Below are positions 1-7,707 of a stretch of DNA of 14,948 nt, piece after piece. The stretch is from an uncultured Gemmatimonadota bacterium (GTDB lineage Bacteria; Gemmatimonadota; Gemmatimonadetes; Gemmatimonadales; GWC2-71-9). The DNA lies in the NCBI GenBank assembly GCA_946479805.1, contig CAMLHP010000041.1:1-14948 (forward strand). Direction: 5' to 3'. The position numbers were made by a program, and so were the translations under genes. The notes below the pieces were generated by a model, which saw nothing but the letters and a program-made list of their open reading frames with translations, was not told the origin of the DNA and searched no databases. Every line of letters starts with the position of its first letter. The first letter of the stretch is position 1.

Positions 1-1
1 C

Positions 2-391
2 TTCGAGCTCCTCACCGTCGGCTCGGGCGAGGCGGCGCTGGAGCAGCTGCTGCAGGCACAGCTGGCCAAGGCGGGATTCGAGGTCCGCATTCGCCAGCTC
101 GAACTCTCGGCCTTCCTGGAGCGGGTGTACGGCGACGTTCATGACTTCGATGCCGCGGTGCTCGGTGTGCCAGGTGACCCCCAGCTGGGGCATCTCGCTC
201 CGCTGTACCAGCTTTCAGGATTGCCAGCGCCCGCTGTTACCGCCGATCTTCTGGAGCAGTTCGCCGCGGAAGTGCCGGTCGTCTTCCTCTATCACGCCCA
301 GGGGCTGCAGGGAATGAATCGACGGGTGCGCCATGTGCGGATGGACCTCAGGGGTGAGCTGCCCACGGTGGCGCAGTGGAGCACCGAGTGA
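2..391 (+). CDS. ABC transporter substrate-binding protein, family 5, C-terminal part (5' truncated by window edge)
   Basis: The frame is open from base 2 and gives the last 129 residues of a protein whose start lies outside the window. It resembles the C-terminal lobe of family 5 (DppA/OppA-like) periplasmic binding proteins, which deliver peptides, and in some cases oligosaccharides or nickel, to an ABC permease. A stretch like QLLQAQLAKAGFEVRIRQLE matches the usual 'iq.qLa.iGi.v.i...e' segment. It is followed by a GDP turn, a VPVVFLYHAQG strand, a 'RRVRHV' segment and a terminal 'W' element typical of the family end. The region between the GDP turn and the VPVVFLY strand looks about 30 residues shorter than in DppA. 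Its TGA overlaps the GTG of the kinase gene by 4 bases, so it is probably the uptake component of the operon. The family is fairly sure; the ligand is unknown. Confidence 0.75.
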   Translation, partial: FELLTVGSGEAALEQLLQAQLAKAGFEVRIRQLELSAFLERVYGDVHDFDAAVLGVPGDPQLGHLAPLYQLSGLPAPAVTADLLEQFAAEVPVVFLYHAQGLQGMNRRVRHVRMDLRGELPTVAQWSTE

Positions 392-1386
392 GCGCCCGGA
401 GGGCACATGCATCGGCCCCGGTTCGCATTGACCTCGCCGGCGCATGGACCGATGTCCCGCCGTTCTCCGCCCGCGAGGGCGGCCGGGTGATCTCCGCCGC
501 GGTTGCGCTGCAGGTCCACGTGAACGTGCTTCCCGGTGGCGTTGGTGTTCACCTGGTGTCAGATGACCTTGGTGCAACCGTGGCAATCGAGGCGGACGGC
601 ACCCGCACCGGGGAAGGCCGCCTTCCCCTGCTGGAAGCGGCCGTGCGGCGCTGGCCGCCGGGACCCGCCACCGTCACATCGCGAGCTGACGTGCCGCAGG
701 GTTCCGGCCTCGGCTCCAGCGGGGCGTTCGGCGTCGCCGCCACGGCTGCGCTCCTCAGGGCGCGTGGTGAAGAGGCCAACGCGACCGAACTCGCCCACCT
801 CGCGTGGGAGCTCGAGACCAGGGATGCGTCGATCCCGGGCGGCAAGCAGGATCAGTACATGGCGGCGCTGGGCGGCTTTCAGGATCTCACCTTTCACGAT
901 CCCGAGGTGGGCCATCACCCGATCGCCGTCGATTGCGAGTTCGCCGACGAGCTGGCCCGGAGCCTGGTGCTCTGCTGGACCGGCGCGTCGCGGCTTTCGG
1001 GAGGCACCATCTCGCGGGTGATGCAGGCATACGAGCGGGGCGAGCCCGGAATCAGCTCGGCCCTGCACGGACTGCGCGATGCCGCCGACGCGATGATGGT
1101 GGCGCTGTCCGCGGCCGACATGGCGGCTGTGGGTGCGACTCTTGATGCCAACTGGCGCCACCAGCAGGCGCTGGATGCCGGGATGCGAACCCCGGCAATG
1201 GCTTTGCTCGAGGCACGCGCCCGCGCGGCCGGCGCCATCGGCGCCAAGGCGGCTGGTTCCGGTGCCGGCGGATGCATGGTGTTCCTGGCGCCGGGCCGGG
1301 AGCGAGATGTTGCCGGGGTACTGGAGTCGGAAGGCGGCAGCCTGCTGCCTGTCGAGTGGTCATGGGAGGGGGTGAGGTCATGGTAA
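388..1386 (+). CDS. GHMP-family sugar kinase (fucokinase / heptose-7-phosphate kinase-like)
   Basis: This 332-residue protein should phosphorylate a sugar or sugar phosphate with ATP in the cytoplasm. Residues 12-22 (VRIDLAGAWTD) match the N-terminal substrate motif of the L-fucokinase/HddA branch, usually R-I-D/S-L/F-A-G-G-x-T-D. Residues 103-113 (PQGSGLGSSGA) are the GHMP nucleotide-binding P-loop. Residues 151-165 (GGKQDQ..AALGGF) match the HddA/fucokinase 'GKQDQ' element. Residues 285-297 (GAKAAGSGAGGCM) are the C-terminal glycine motif. I place the start at GTG 388, which overlaps the upstream stop as GTGA and leads straight into the domain; an in-frame GTG at 376 would add four residues. 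The gene overlaps the lyase start by 7 bases. Lying next to a polysaccharide lyase-like gene, it probably phosphorylates a released monosaccharide. The sugar cannot be assigned; galactokinase and mevalonate kinase are less likely from the N-terminal motif. Confidence 0.85.
   Translation: MSARRAHASAPVRIDLAGAWTDVPPFSAREGGRVISAAVALQVHVNVLPGGVGVHLVSDDLGATVAIEADGTRTGEGRLPLLEAAVRRWPPGPATVTSRADVPQGSGLGSSGAFGVAATAALLRARGEEANATELAHLAWELETRDASIPGGKQDQYMAALGGFQDLTFHDPEVGHHPIAVDCEFADELARSLVLCWTGASRLSGGTISRVMQAYERGEPGISSALHGLRDAADAMMVALSAADMAAVGATLDANWRHQQALDAGMRTPAMALLEARARAAGAIGAKAAGSGAGGCMVFLAPGRERDVAGVLESEGGSLLPVEWSWEGVRSW
1365..1372 (+). promoter_or_regulatory. Ribosome binding site for the heparinase-like gene
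   Basis: A GGAGGGGG run lies 7 bases upstream of ATG 1380, inside the end of the kinase gene. It decides the start of the lyase at 1380 rather than at in-frame ATGs further upstream, which lie well inside the kinase coding region. It also suggests the lyase has its own strong initiation rather than depending only on coupling. Confidence 0.6.
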
Positions 1387-4103
1387 CGGCGGAAGAACTT
1401 GCGCAGCGCGAGGCGCTCATCGATGCATCGCCATCGCTGTCGGAGCTGCGCGCGAACCTGCGCCAACAGGCATCGGTGACGCTGCAGCGCGGCATCGTGA
1501 TCCCCAGCGACAAGGCGCTGCTGTCGAGGAACGGCGCGCTCTGCCCGAGGGATGGCGCTGTTCTCGGCTTCGACCCATGGGCCCCCGGCTGGCATCGCTG
1601 TCCCGCCTGCGGCACCACCGACGGTGGCGAGCGCCAGCAGCGCTACTTCGCGCGCTACCAGCACCTGTGGGCCGCGGCCCAGGCCGCGCAGCTCGCCGCG
1701 ACCGGTCTTTCGACCGGTGACGAAGCGCTGGTGCGCGGAGCCGCGAAAGTCATCGAGGGTTACGCCGGTTACGACCAGTTTCCCAATCAGGACAACGTGC
1801 TGGGTCCGGCCCGGCTCTTCTTTTCCACCTATCTCGAATCGATCTGGACCACAGACATGGTGTCCGCCGCATTCCTGCTGCGCGACGCGGGCGTGCTGGA
1901 CGACCGCGTGGTGGGCATCATGGACCGGATTGCTGACGAGACCGCGGCGCTGATCGGCGAGTTCAACGAGGCATTTTCCAACCGGCAGGTGTGGCACAAC
2001 GCCGCGCTGGCAGCGGTGGCGTGCTGGTTCGAGGACGAGGAACTCGCTGCCCGCGCGATCGAGAGCGACGCGGGACTCCTGGCCCAGCTGGCTCATGGCT
2101 TCGGCACCGACGGCACCTGGCACGAGGGCGAGAATTATCACCTGTTCTCCTTGCAGGGAATGCTGAGGGGTATCCAGTGGGCGGGACAGGCCGGTGTTGA
2201 CGTGCTGGCCGATGCGGCGCTGGCGACCCGGCTTTCGCTGGCCCTCCGTGCGCCAATGGCGACCGCGCTTCCCGACCTCACCTTCCCGGCTCGACAGGAC
2301 GCGCGTTATGGCGTCTCACTGGGGCAGCCGATGTACCTCGAACTGTGGGAAGTGGGGCTTGGCCTGCTGGAAGGACGCGACGGCGCCGGCATAGACGGAA
2401 TGCAGCAGTGGCTCGGGGAACTGTACGCCGCCCCGGCCCAGCCGGCGCTCGAGCTCGATTCGTGGCTCTACGAAGCCGGGTTGCCGGCGCCGAAGAACCG
2501 CACCCGCGGATCGCTCTCCTGGCAGGTTCTCCATGCCGGGCTGCCAGAGCTGATGGAAGACGAAGGACGCCAGGGTGCCGGGAGCATCCTGCTCGAAGAA
2601 GCGGGCCTGGCGATTCTCAGGAACGGCAGCCGCTACGTGTCGCTCGAGGGAGGTCCCTGGGCCGCGGGGCACGGCCACCCCGACCGGCTGCACCTCACCC
2701 TGCACGACCAGGGCGTGCACTGGCTGCCGGACCCAGGCACCGGCACCTACGTCCAGCGCGACCTCTTCTGGTACCGCAGCACCCTCGCCCACAACGCTCC
2801 GATGCTGGACGGCCGGTCGCAGCAGTGGGGCCATGCGGACGTGCGGGCGTTCGACGCCGGCAGTGATGGCTGGGCCTGGGCACGCGGTGAGTGGGGAGAT
2901 ATCACCCGCACGGTTGTGACATCACCGGGCTACGTGCTGGACGTGGTGCAACTGGCGAGTTCGGAGGAGAGGACGCTGGAACTGCCCTGGCACCTCGCGG
3001 GAGACACCAGGGTGCTGACGGCGGGCCGGTGGGAACGGGAGGAAGTGCCGGGTGAGTTCACCCACGACGGCGCCCGATTCGTGCCCGACGGAGCCGGTCC
3101 GCTTGTGGTGCGGGCGATCCACGAAGGCGCCGAGATCGACCTGATCCTCCCTGCCGGCACCGAACTCCGTCGCGCTGTGGCGCCGGGGGTTCCGGGCGCG
3201 CCCGAGGCGCCCTTTCACCTGGTATCCGCCAGCGGCAAGGGGCTCGTGCTGGCGGCGGTTCTCGCGCCGGCCGGCATGGTGCGTGATGTCGCGCGGGCAG
3301 GCGCCGGCTTCAAGGTTGTGCACCCAGGGGGAGAGGACCTCCACGCCGAAGTGAGCGACGGCTGGCAGGTCACCAGCGGAGGCGGCACGGTGCAGCTGGG
3401 CGGGAGGCGGCCCAGGGTGACCGAGTTCGAGCCGCTGGTCAACCGCAACCGCAAGGACCCCGAGCGCGGCGTCGCGCTGCATGTGCCTGAACCACCGGCG
3501 CTGGACGGCAGCATGGACGGCATCGACGACGGCGAGCTGCTCCACATCGATCACGAGGACCAGTACCGGCGCAGCGAGGAGCCCTACCCCGGAGCCGACG
3601 TGTTCAGCGCAGTTGCGTTCGTCAACTGGGACGCGGATGCGCTCTACGTGGCCGTGGACGTCCACAAGGACGAGCTGCTGTTCCGGCCGGCGGACGCGCC
3701 ACCGCTCGAGTTCGACAACGAGCCGGATGACATCCACTCCGACGGTATCCAGGTGCACCTGGGAGACGGCGGCAGCCAGACGTGGGGAGTGCTGATGGTG
3801 CCCGAACCCGGAGGAAGCGTACGCCTCAGGCCGGTGGGCGTGGCAGCTCCGGCTCCGGTCGAGGCATCAGCCGCATGGGAAGAGACTGAGGCCGGCTACC
3901 GCGTGACCATGGCCCTGGCCCCGCCCTTCTGGGACGATGCAGTTCTCCTGCGCAAGATCCGGTTCGACCTGATCGTCAACGAGATGCGGCCCGGCCGCGA
4001 GCGGCGCGCGGGCCAGCTGGCATGGAGCGGTGGCGGCGGTTGGGTATACCTCCGGGGAGACCGGCAGGATCCCTCCAGGCTCGGAATCATGGAGCTCACC
4101 TGA
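1380..4103 (+). CDS. Heparinase II/III family lyase with C-terminal CBM9/DOMON-like domain, apparently cytoplasmic
   Basis: This 907-residue protein is predicted to cleave a uronate-containing oligo- or polysaccharide by beta-elimination. Residues about 90-390 form an alpha/alpha-toroid-like helical region. It contains N201-R-Q-V-W-H206-N207 and W247-H-E-G-E-N-Y253-H254, which match the Asn/His and Tyr positions of heparinase II/III and PL15/PL17 enzymes. Residues about 400-690 are the beta-sandwich part, with G430-H431-G-H433-P-D435, D451-P-G-T-G-T-Y457 and L-A-H471-N472, all conserved in the family. Residues about 705-905 look like a CBM9/DOMON-type carbohydrate-binding sandwich ('NWDADALYVAVDV', 'DIHSDGIQVHLGD'). 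C55, H72, C74 and C77 near the N-terminus resemble a small metal knuckle. There is no signal peptide, so it likely acts on imported oligomers. Its TGA overlaps the next ATG (TGATG). The fold is well supported; the substrate is unknown. Confidence 0.85.
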   Translation: MVTAEELAQREALIDASPSLSELRANLRQQASVTLQRGIVIPSDKALLSRNGALCPRDGAVLGFDPWAPGWHRCPACGTTDGGERQQRYFARYQHLWAAAQAAQLAATGLSTGDEALVRGAAKVIEGYAGYDQFPNQDNVLGPARLFFSTYLESIWTTDMVSAAFLLRDAGVLDDRVVGIMDRIADETAALIGEFNEAFSNRQVWHNAALAAVACWFEDEELAARAIESDAGLLAQLAHGFGTDGTWHEGENYHLFSLQGMLRGIQWAGQAGVDVLADAALATRLSLALRAPMATALPDLTFPARQDARYGVSLGQPMYLELWEVGLGLLEGRDGAGIDGMQQWLGELYAAPAQPALELDSWLYEAGLPAPKNRTRGSLSWQVLHAGLPELMEDEGRQGAGSILLEEAGLAILRNGSRYVSLEGGPWAAGHGHPDRLHLTLHDQGVHWLPDPGTGTYVQRDLFWYRSTLAHNAPMLDGRSQQWGHADVRAFDAGSDGWAWARGEWGDITRTVVTSPGYVLDVVQLASSEERTLELPWHLAGDTRVLTAGRWEREEVPGEFTHDGARFVPDGAGPLVVRAIHEGAEIDLILPAGTELRRAVAPGVPGAPEAPFHLVSASGKGLVLAAVLAPAGMVRDVARAGAGFKVVHPGGEDLHAEVSDGWQVTSGGGTVQLGGRRPRVTEFEPLVNRNRKDPERGVALHVPEPPALDGSMDGIDDGELLHIDHEDQYRRSEEPYPGADVFSAVAFVNWDADALYVAVDVHKDELLFRPADAPPLEFDNEPDDIHSDGIQVHLGDGGSQTWGVLMVPEPGGSVRLRPVGVAAPAPVEASAAWEETEAGYRVTMALAPPFWDDAVLLRKIRFDLIVNEMRPGRERRAGQLAWSGGGGWVYLRGDRQDPSRLGIMELT

Positions 4104-5269
4104 TGACACACGTCGCCGGTGGCACCTCCACCGGAAGCAAGACGCTCCGGGCGCTTTACGGCCCGCATGAGAGCGACCCTGCCGTTCCCGGCCGGCTTCG
4201 CAGCTGTTCCGGCTGCACCATCGTGGACGTGCGGGGCCGGGAGTACACCGACTTCGTGATGGCGCTCGGTGCCGTGGCTCTCGGGTATGGGCATCCTGCG
4301 GTGGTGGAGGCGGTGCAGCGCGCGGCCCGGGATGGAATTGTCGGCCCGGTGGCGCCCGAGCTGGAGGAGGTTGTGGCCGCGGACCTCGCGGCGCTCTTTC
4401 CCTCGTATCCGCGCTGGCGGTTTCTCAAGACCGGCGCCGAGGCGGTGGCGGCAGCGGTGCGCCTTGCGAGGGTCACTACCGGACGCGAGCGGGTGCTTAC
4501 GTGCGGCTACCACGGCTGGCTCGACTGGAGCCAGGGCGCGGGTGCTGCAGGGGTGCCGCGTGCCGACGCAGCGATCTCCTCGCCCATTGCCTTCAACGAC
4601 ACCGAGGCGGGCCGGGTCGCCATCCGGACGACGGGAGAACAGCTGGCGGCAGTGGTGCTCGAGCCGGTCATTCACGCCGAGCCCTCGGCCGAGTGGCTGG
4701 CGGTCGTGCGGGAAGAGACTCGTCGCGTGGGCGCGAAGCTCATCTTCGACGAAGTGAAGACTGCCTGCCGCGTCGCGCCGGGCGGCGCGGTGGAGCGGTG
4801 GGGCGGCGAGCCCGACCTGGTTGCGGTCGGCAAGGCCATCGCCAACGGGATGCCGCTCGCCGCGGTTGGTGGCAGCCATGAGGCAATGGCCGCGGTGGAG
4901 AAGACCTGGATCAGCTCCACGCTGGCCACCGAGTTCGTTTCGCTGGCGGCGGCGCACGCCACCATCGAGGCGATCCGCACCGGGGACGTTACCGCAGTTC
5001 TGGCCCGCTCGGGTGAAAGGTTGCGTGAGGGCATGCAGGTCCTCGCCCAGCGCCATCCCGCGGTGATCCGGGGCGTCACCGGCATACCGGTGATGTGTGC
5101 CTTCGAATGGATGGACGAGGAAGCCGGTGCGAGCGTGGCGCTCGAATGCGCCCGCCGAGGGCTCATCTTCAAGCGGACGCCGTGGAACTTCGTGTCGCTC
5201 GCGCACACCGACGCGGTCATCGACGCTGCCCTTGGCGTGCTCTCGGAGGCGCTCGCAGGTGCTGATTGA
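4103..5269 (+). CDS. Class III PLP-dependent aminotransferase (glutamate-1-semialdehyde aminomutase-like)
   Basis: This 388-residue protein is a fold-type I class III aminotransferase. Residues 109-121 (KTGAEAVAAAVRL) form the PLP-phosphate loop. G135-Y-H-G-W139 is the stacking motif of this class. D216 in IFDEVKT is the pyridine-nitrogen aspartate. K244 in AVGKAIANGMPLAAVGG is the Schiff-base lysine. The closest named relatives by motif are the HemL/GSA-aminomutase group. However, the protein is shorter than HemL at the N-terminus, and a catabolic cluster is an unlikely place for a tetrapyrrole gene, so I do not call it hemL. It more likely transfers an amino group to or from a sugar-derived aldehyde or keto acid. 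The start is ATG 4103, which shares one base with the lyase stop. Its end overlaps the next gene by 11 bases. Confidence 0.85.
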   Translation: MTHVAGGTSTGSKTLRALYGPHESDPAVPGRLRSCSGCTIVDVRGREYTDFVMALGAVALGYGHPAVVEAVQRAARDGIVGPVAPELEEVVAADLAALFPSYPRWRFLKTGAEAVAAAVRLARVTTGRERVLTCGYHGWLDWSQGAGAAGVPRADAAISSPIAFNDTEAGRVAIRTTGEQLAAVVLEPVIHAEPSAEWLAVVREETRRVGAKLIFDEVKTACRVAPGGAVERWGGEPDLVAVGKAIANGMPLAAVGGSHEAMAAVEKTWISSTLATEFVSLAAAHATIEAIRTGDVTAVLARSGERLREGMQVLAQRHPAVIRGVTGIPVMCAFEWMDEEAGASVALECARRGLIFKRTPWNFVSLAHTDAVIDAALGVLSEALAGAD

Positions 5270-6062
5270 CGTCCACGTCCACTTTCTACATTCGCTCACG
5301 CCCCGGCGGGACTGGCGCGCGCGGAATGAAAGCCGTATCCGCGCAGGAGAGCGGATCGGCATTACGTGGCATGTCTCGTCCATACTCGGCACCTGGGGCC
5401 TCAGGTCGCCCATCTACTTCCCGTCACAGCCCGACGTGACGCTGGCCAACGAGGAGCAGCGCCGGATAGCCGCCGAGCATCCCCAACTTGTCCGCGGCTA
5501 TGTGCTGGTGAACCCCAACTACCCTGACCAGGTCGAAAGCGAAGTGGCTCGCGGGGCGGCCGGCGGGATGATCGGCATCAAGCTCGCGGCCAGCCGCCGG
5601 GCTGACGACGTCCTGCTTGACCGCGTGGCCGAGCTGGCAGCCCGGCACCACTTCCCCGTGCTCCAGCACATCTGGCAGCACCGGCGGCGCGAGATGCCAG
5701 GGCAGGAAGCATCCGACGCAGTCGAGCTCTGCCGCCTGGCACGGCGTCATCCGGCAGTCTCCTTCATCCTCGCCCACATCGGTGGGGGCGGGGACTGGCT
5801 TCATTCGCTGCGCGCCGTGCGCCAGGTGGAGAACGTGCTCGTGGATCTCTCGGGCAGCGGCGTGGATGGCGGAATGCTGGAAGCGTGCCTTGCGGCGGTG
5901 GGCCCCGAACGATTGCTGTGGGGCACCGACCTGACCATGGACACGGGACTCGCCAAGCTGCGCTACCTGGGTCATCTGCTTCGGCAGCCCGAGCTCGACC
6001 TCGTGCGCCACGCCAACGCGGTGCGAATCTTTCCGGCGCAGAGCTTTCCGGGGGCCCAATGA
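5259..6062 (+). CDS. Amidohydrolase-2 family metal-dependent hydrolase, metal site intact
   Basis: This 267-residue TIM barrel belongs to the amidohydrolase-related (PF04909-type) family, which includes decarboxylases and lactonases such as those of sugar and aromatic acid catabolism. The metal ligands are all visible: H6 and H8 in IDVHVHF (strand 1), H137 in VLQHIWQH (strand 5), H173 in ILAHIGG (strand 6) and D224 in LLWGTDL (strand 8). I start at GTG 5259 because it places the DxHxH motif directly at the N-terminus, as usual. The upstream in-frame ATGs lie within the aminotransferase. The start overlaps the aminotransferase by 11 bases, and the ATGA at the end couples it to a second, degenerate homologue. 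A lactonase or deaminase/decarboxylase role on a sugar acid fits the context, but this is inference. Confidence 0.85.
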   Translation: MLIDVHVHFLHSLTPRRDWRARNESRIRAGERIGITWHVSSILGTWGLRSPIYFPSQPDVTLANEEQRRIAAEHPQLVRGYVLVNPNYPDQVESEVARGAAGGMIGIKLAASRRADDVLLDRVAELAARHHFPVLQHIWQHRRREMPGQEASDAVELCRLARRHPAVSFILAHIGGGGDWLHSLRAVRQVENVLVDLSGSGVDGGMLEACLAAVGPERLLWGTDLTMDTGLAKLRYLGHLLRQPELDLVRHANAVRIFPAQSFPGAQ

Positions 6063-6829
6063 GAATCGACGTCAACACCTGGGTCGGCGGCTACCCATGG
6101 AGGAAGGTGCCAGGCACCGCCCCCGCCGCAGTTATCGAAGCGATGGATCGCGCCCACATCTCCCGCGCGTGGGTCTCGCACCTGCCTTCGGTTTTCTGGC
6201 GCGATCCGATGGAAGGCAACTCGTGGCTCTTCGATGCCTGCGATGGTGAAACGCGATTCCGGGCGGTAGCCGCAATCCAGCCTGCTCTGCCCGAATGGGA
6301 GGGAGATCTGGAGGCCGCCAGGGCCCGAGGCGCGGTTGCCTTGCGGGTCGATCCCATGTTCCATGACATCGAGCCGGCTGGCACCGCCATGCGGGAGCTG
6401 GCGGCCGCTTCCGCCGAGGCGGGCTTGCCACTCATGCTGGCTGTGAGGCTGGAGGACGGACGCCAGAGGCATCCGCTGGATGTGGCCCCGGAGCTTCCGG
6501 CAGCTGCCGTTCGCACGCTGCTCAGGTCGCACCCGTCCGTTCGCCTCGTTGTGACCCACGCTGATCGCGGATTCATCGAGGAAGTCCACTTCGGTTCCAC
6601 CGCGGACGAGGCGTCGCGCATCTGGTGGGACATTTCGTGGGTGTGGGGCCCGCCCGAGGATCATCTGGAGCACCTGATAGGCGCCATCGGCGCCGGCCGG
6701 TTCCTTTTCGGCTCGGGCCAGCCGCTTCGGCTGCCGGAGACTCCCGCTGCGAGGATGGAGCTGCTCGTCATCGAGCCTGAAGAGCGGGCGATGATCGAGC
6801 ACGGCAACGCCGAGGGTCTCGCTGGGTGA
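6059..6829 (+). CDS. Amidohydrolase-2 family protein with degenerate metal site
   Basis: This 256-residue protein has the length and layout of an amidohydrolase-2 barrel but lacks most of the metal ligands. The strand 1 motif is D4-V-N6-T-W8 instead of DxHxH. The strand 5 position reads LMLAVRLEDGRQRHP with no histidine on the strand. The strand 8 element is FLFGSG220-QP instead of GSD/GTD. Only the strand 6 histidine, H167 in VVTHADRG, remains. I recall other environmental amidohydrolase-like proteins with an 'R.EDxRxxHP' segment, so this may be a natural subfamily rather than decay. The frame is intact and is translationally coupled on both sides (ATGA, GTGA), which argues for a functional product. 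It could be a partner subunit of the preceding protein or use a different, metal-free site. The family is likely; activity is unknown. Confidence 0.75.
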   Translation: MRIDVNTWVGGYPWRKVPGTAPAAVIEAMDRAHISRAWVSHLPSVFWRDPMEGNSWLFDACDGETRFRAVAAIQPALPEWEGDLEAARARGAVALRVDPMFHDIEPAGTAMRELAAASAEAGLPLMLAVRLEDGRQRHPLDVAPELPAAAVRTLLRSHPSVRLVVTHADRGFIEEVHFGSTADEASRIWWDISWVWGPPEDHLEHLIGAIGAGRFLFGSGQPLRLPETPAARMELLVIEPEERAMIEHGNAEGLAG

Positions 6830-7707
6830 GCGCGCTGACCGAGCGGCTTCGCGGCGGCCTGGTGCCCGCGGTGCCAGCGCCGTTCGCTGGCGGCACACTG
6901 CAGGTTGCCGCGCAGGAAGCGTACGCCCAGCGGATGGCGGGCGAACCAATTGCGGGGGTTGCAGTCTGGGCCCACACCGGCAGGGGCCCGCACCTTTCCG
7001 CCGAGGATCGCCGCGCCGTCATCACCGCCTGGCGTGAGGCGCTGCCCGGCAAGCTGGTGATTGCCGGTGCGCACGACATAACCACCGCGATCGACGCCCG
7101 GCGGCGTCATGCCGACGCCCTCCTCATCCATCCCGAACGCAGCGACCCGGTGGCACATCACGATCGCCTCAGCCGGGAGCTTCCCGGGATCGCCTTCTGG
7201 CTATACGAGGAAGCGGGCGGCGTGGCGTACGGGGAAGACACGCTCCACCGGATTCTCGAGCTGCCCACGATAATTGGAATCAAGGTGGCGACGCTCGATT
7301 CGGTCATGACTTTCCAGCGGATCGCCGGGCTGGTGCGCCAGCACCCGGGCAAGCTGCTCATTTCGGGAGAAGACCGGTTCCTGGGCTACTCGCTGATGAC
7401 CGGCGCCGAGAGTGCCCTGGTCGGGCTGGGCGCCGCGGTGCCGCGGCTCAGCGCCGAACTGCTTCAGGCCCACCGAATGCGCGACGCTCCCCGGTTCATG
7501 GAGCTGAGCAGCGCCGTTGACCGGTTTGCCGCAGCAACATTTCGTGAACCGATGAACGGCTACGTGCAGCGCATGCTCTGGGCCGCTGCCGCCACCGGCT
7601 GGATCCCTGTGAGCGCCACCGAGGACCCCTGGGGCCCGTCACTGGATCCAGCAGAGCAGGGCCTGGTCGATACCGCGGTGCGAAATGCCCTCGACGCTCT
7701 CGGCTGA
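6826..7707 (+). CDS. DapA/NanA family (dihydrodipicolinate synthase-like) aldolase or lyase
   Basis: This 293-residue protein has the usual length of the Schiff-base-forming class I aldolase family. K153 in IIGIKVAT is the catalytic lysine. Y127 in FWLYEEAGG matches the conserved tyrosine of the 'YN.P' motif. The S180-G-E-D region matches the 'GxD' strand. The carboxylate-binding loop, normally GTTGE, reads A49-H-T-G-R-G54, so the pyruvate-carboxylate pocket differs from DapA. The family includes N-acetylneuraminate lyase, KDG aldolase and 5-keto-4-deoxyglucarate dehydratase. In this cluster, cleavage of a keto-deoxy sugar acid is the natural guess, but this subgroup may not use pyruvate. It starts at GTG 6826 (GTGA overlap), and its last 23 bases overlap the next gene. 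Lysine biosynthesis is unlikely given the neighbours. Confidence 0.85.
   Translation: MSALTERLRGGLVPAVPAPFAGGTLQVAAQEAYAQRMAGEPIAGVAVWAHTGRGPHLSAEDRRAVITAWREALPGKLVIAGAHDITTAIDARRRHADALLIHPERSDPVAHHDRLSRELPGIAFWLYEEAGGVAYGEDTLHRILELPTIIGIKVATLDSVMTFQRIAGLVRQHPGKLLISGEDRFLGYSLMTGAESALVGLGAAVPRLSAELLQAHRMRDAPRFMELSSAVDRFAAATFREPMNGYVQRMLWAAAATGWIPVSATEDPWGPSLDPAEQGLVDTAVRNALDALG

Noticed and set aside
376..390. GTG 376 as start of the sugar kinase
   Set aside because: GTG 388 gives the GTGA overlap common in this operon and the four extra residues add no known motif; 376 cannot be fully excluded.
915..2141. Minus-strand open frame of 408 codons opposite the kinase and lyase
   Set aside because: It covers two well-supported plus-strand genes and has no family features.
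4103..5269. Assignment as hemL (glutamate-1-semialdehyde aminomutase)
   Set aside because: Motifs are HemL-like, but the N-terminus is short and the neighbours are catabolic, so the specific name is not supported.
3896..5413. Minus-strand open frame of 505 codons opposite the aminotransferase
   Set aside because: Same reason: the aminotransferase on the plus strand has K244, D216 and other family motifs, while the minus product has no recognisable domain.
6826..7707. Assignment as dapA or nanA
   Set aside because: The carboxylate loop differs from GTTGE and neither lysine nor sialic acid genes accompany it.
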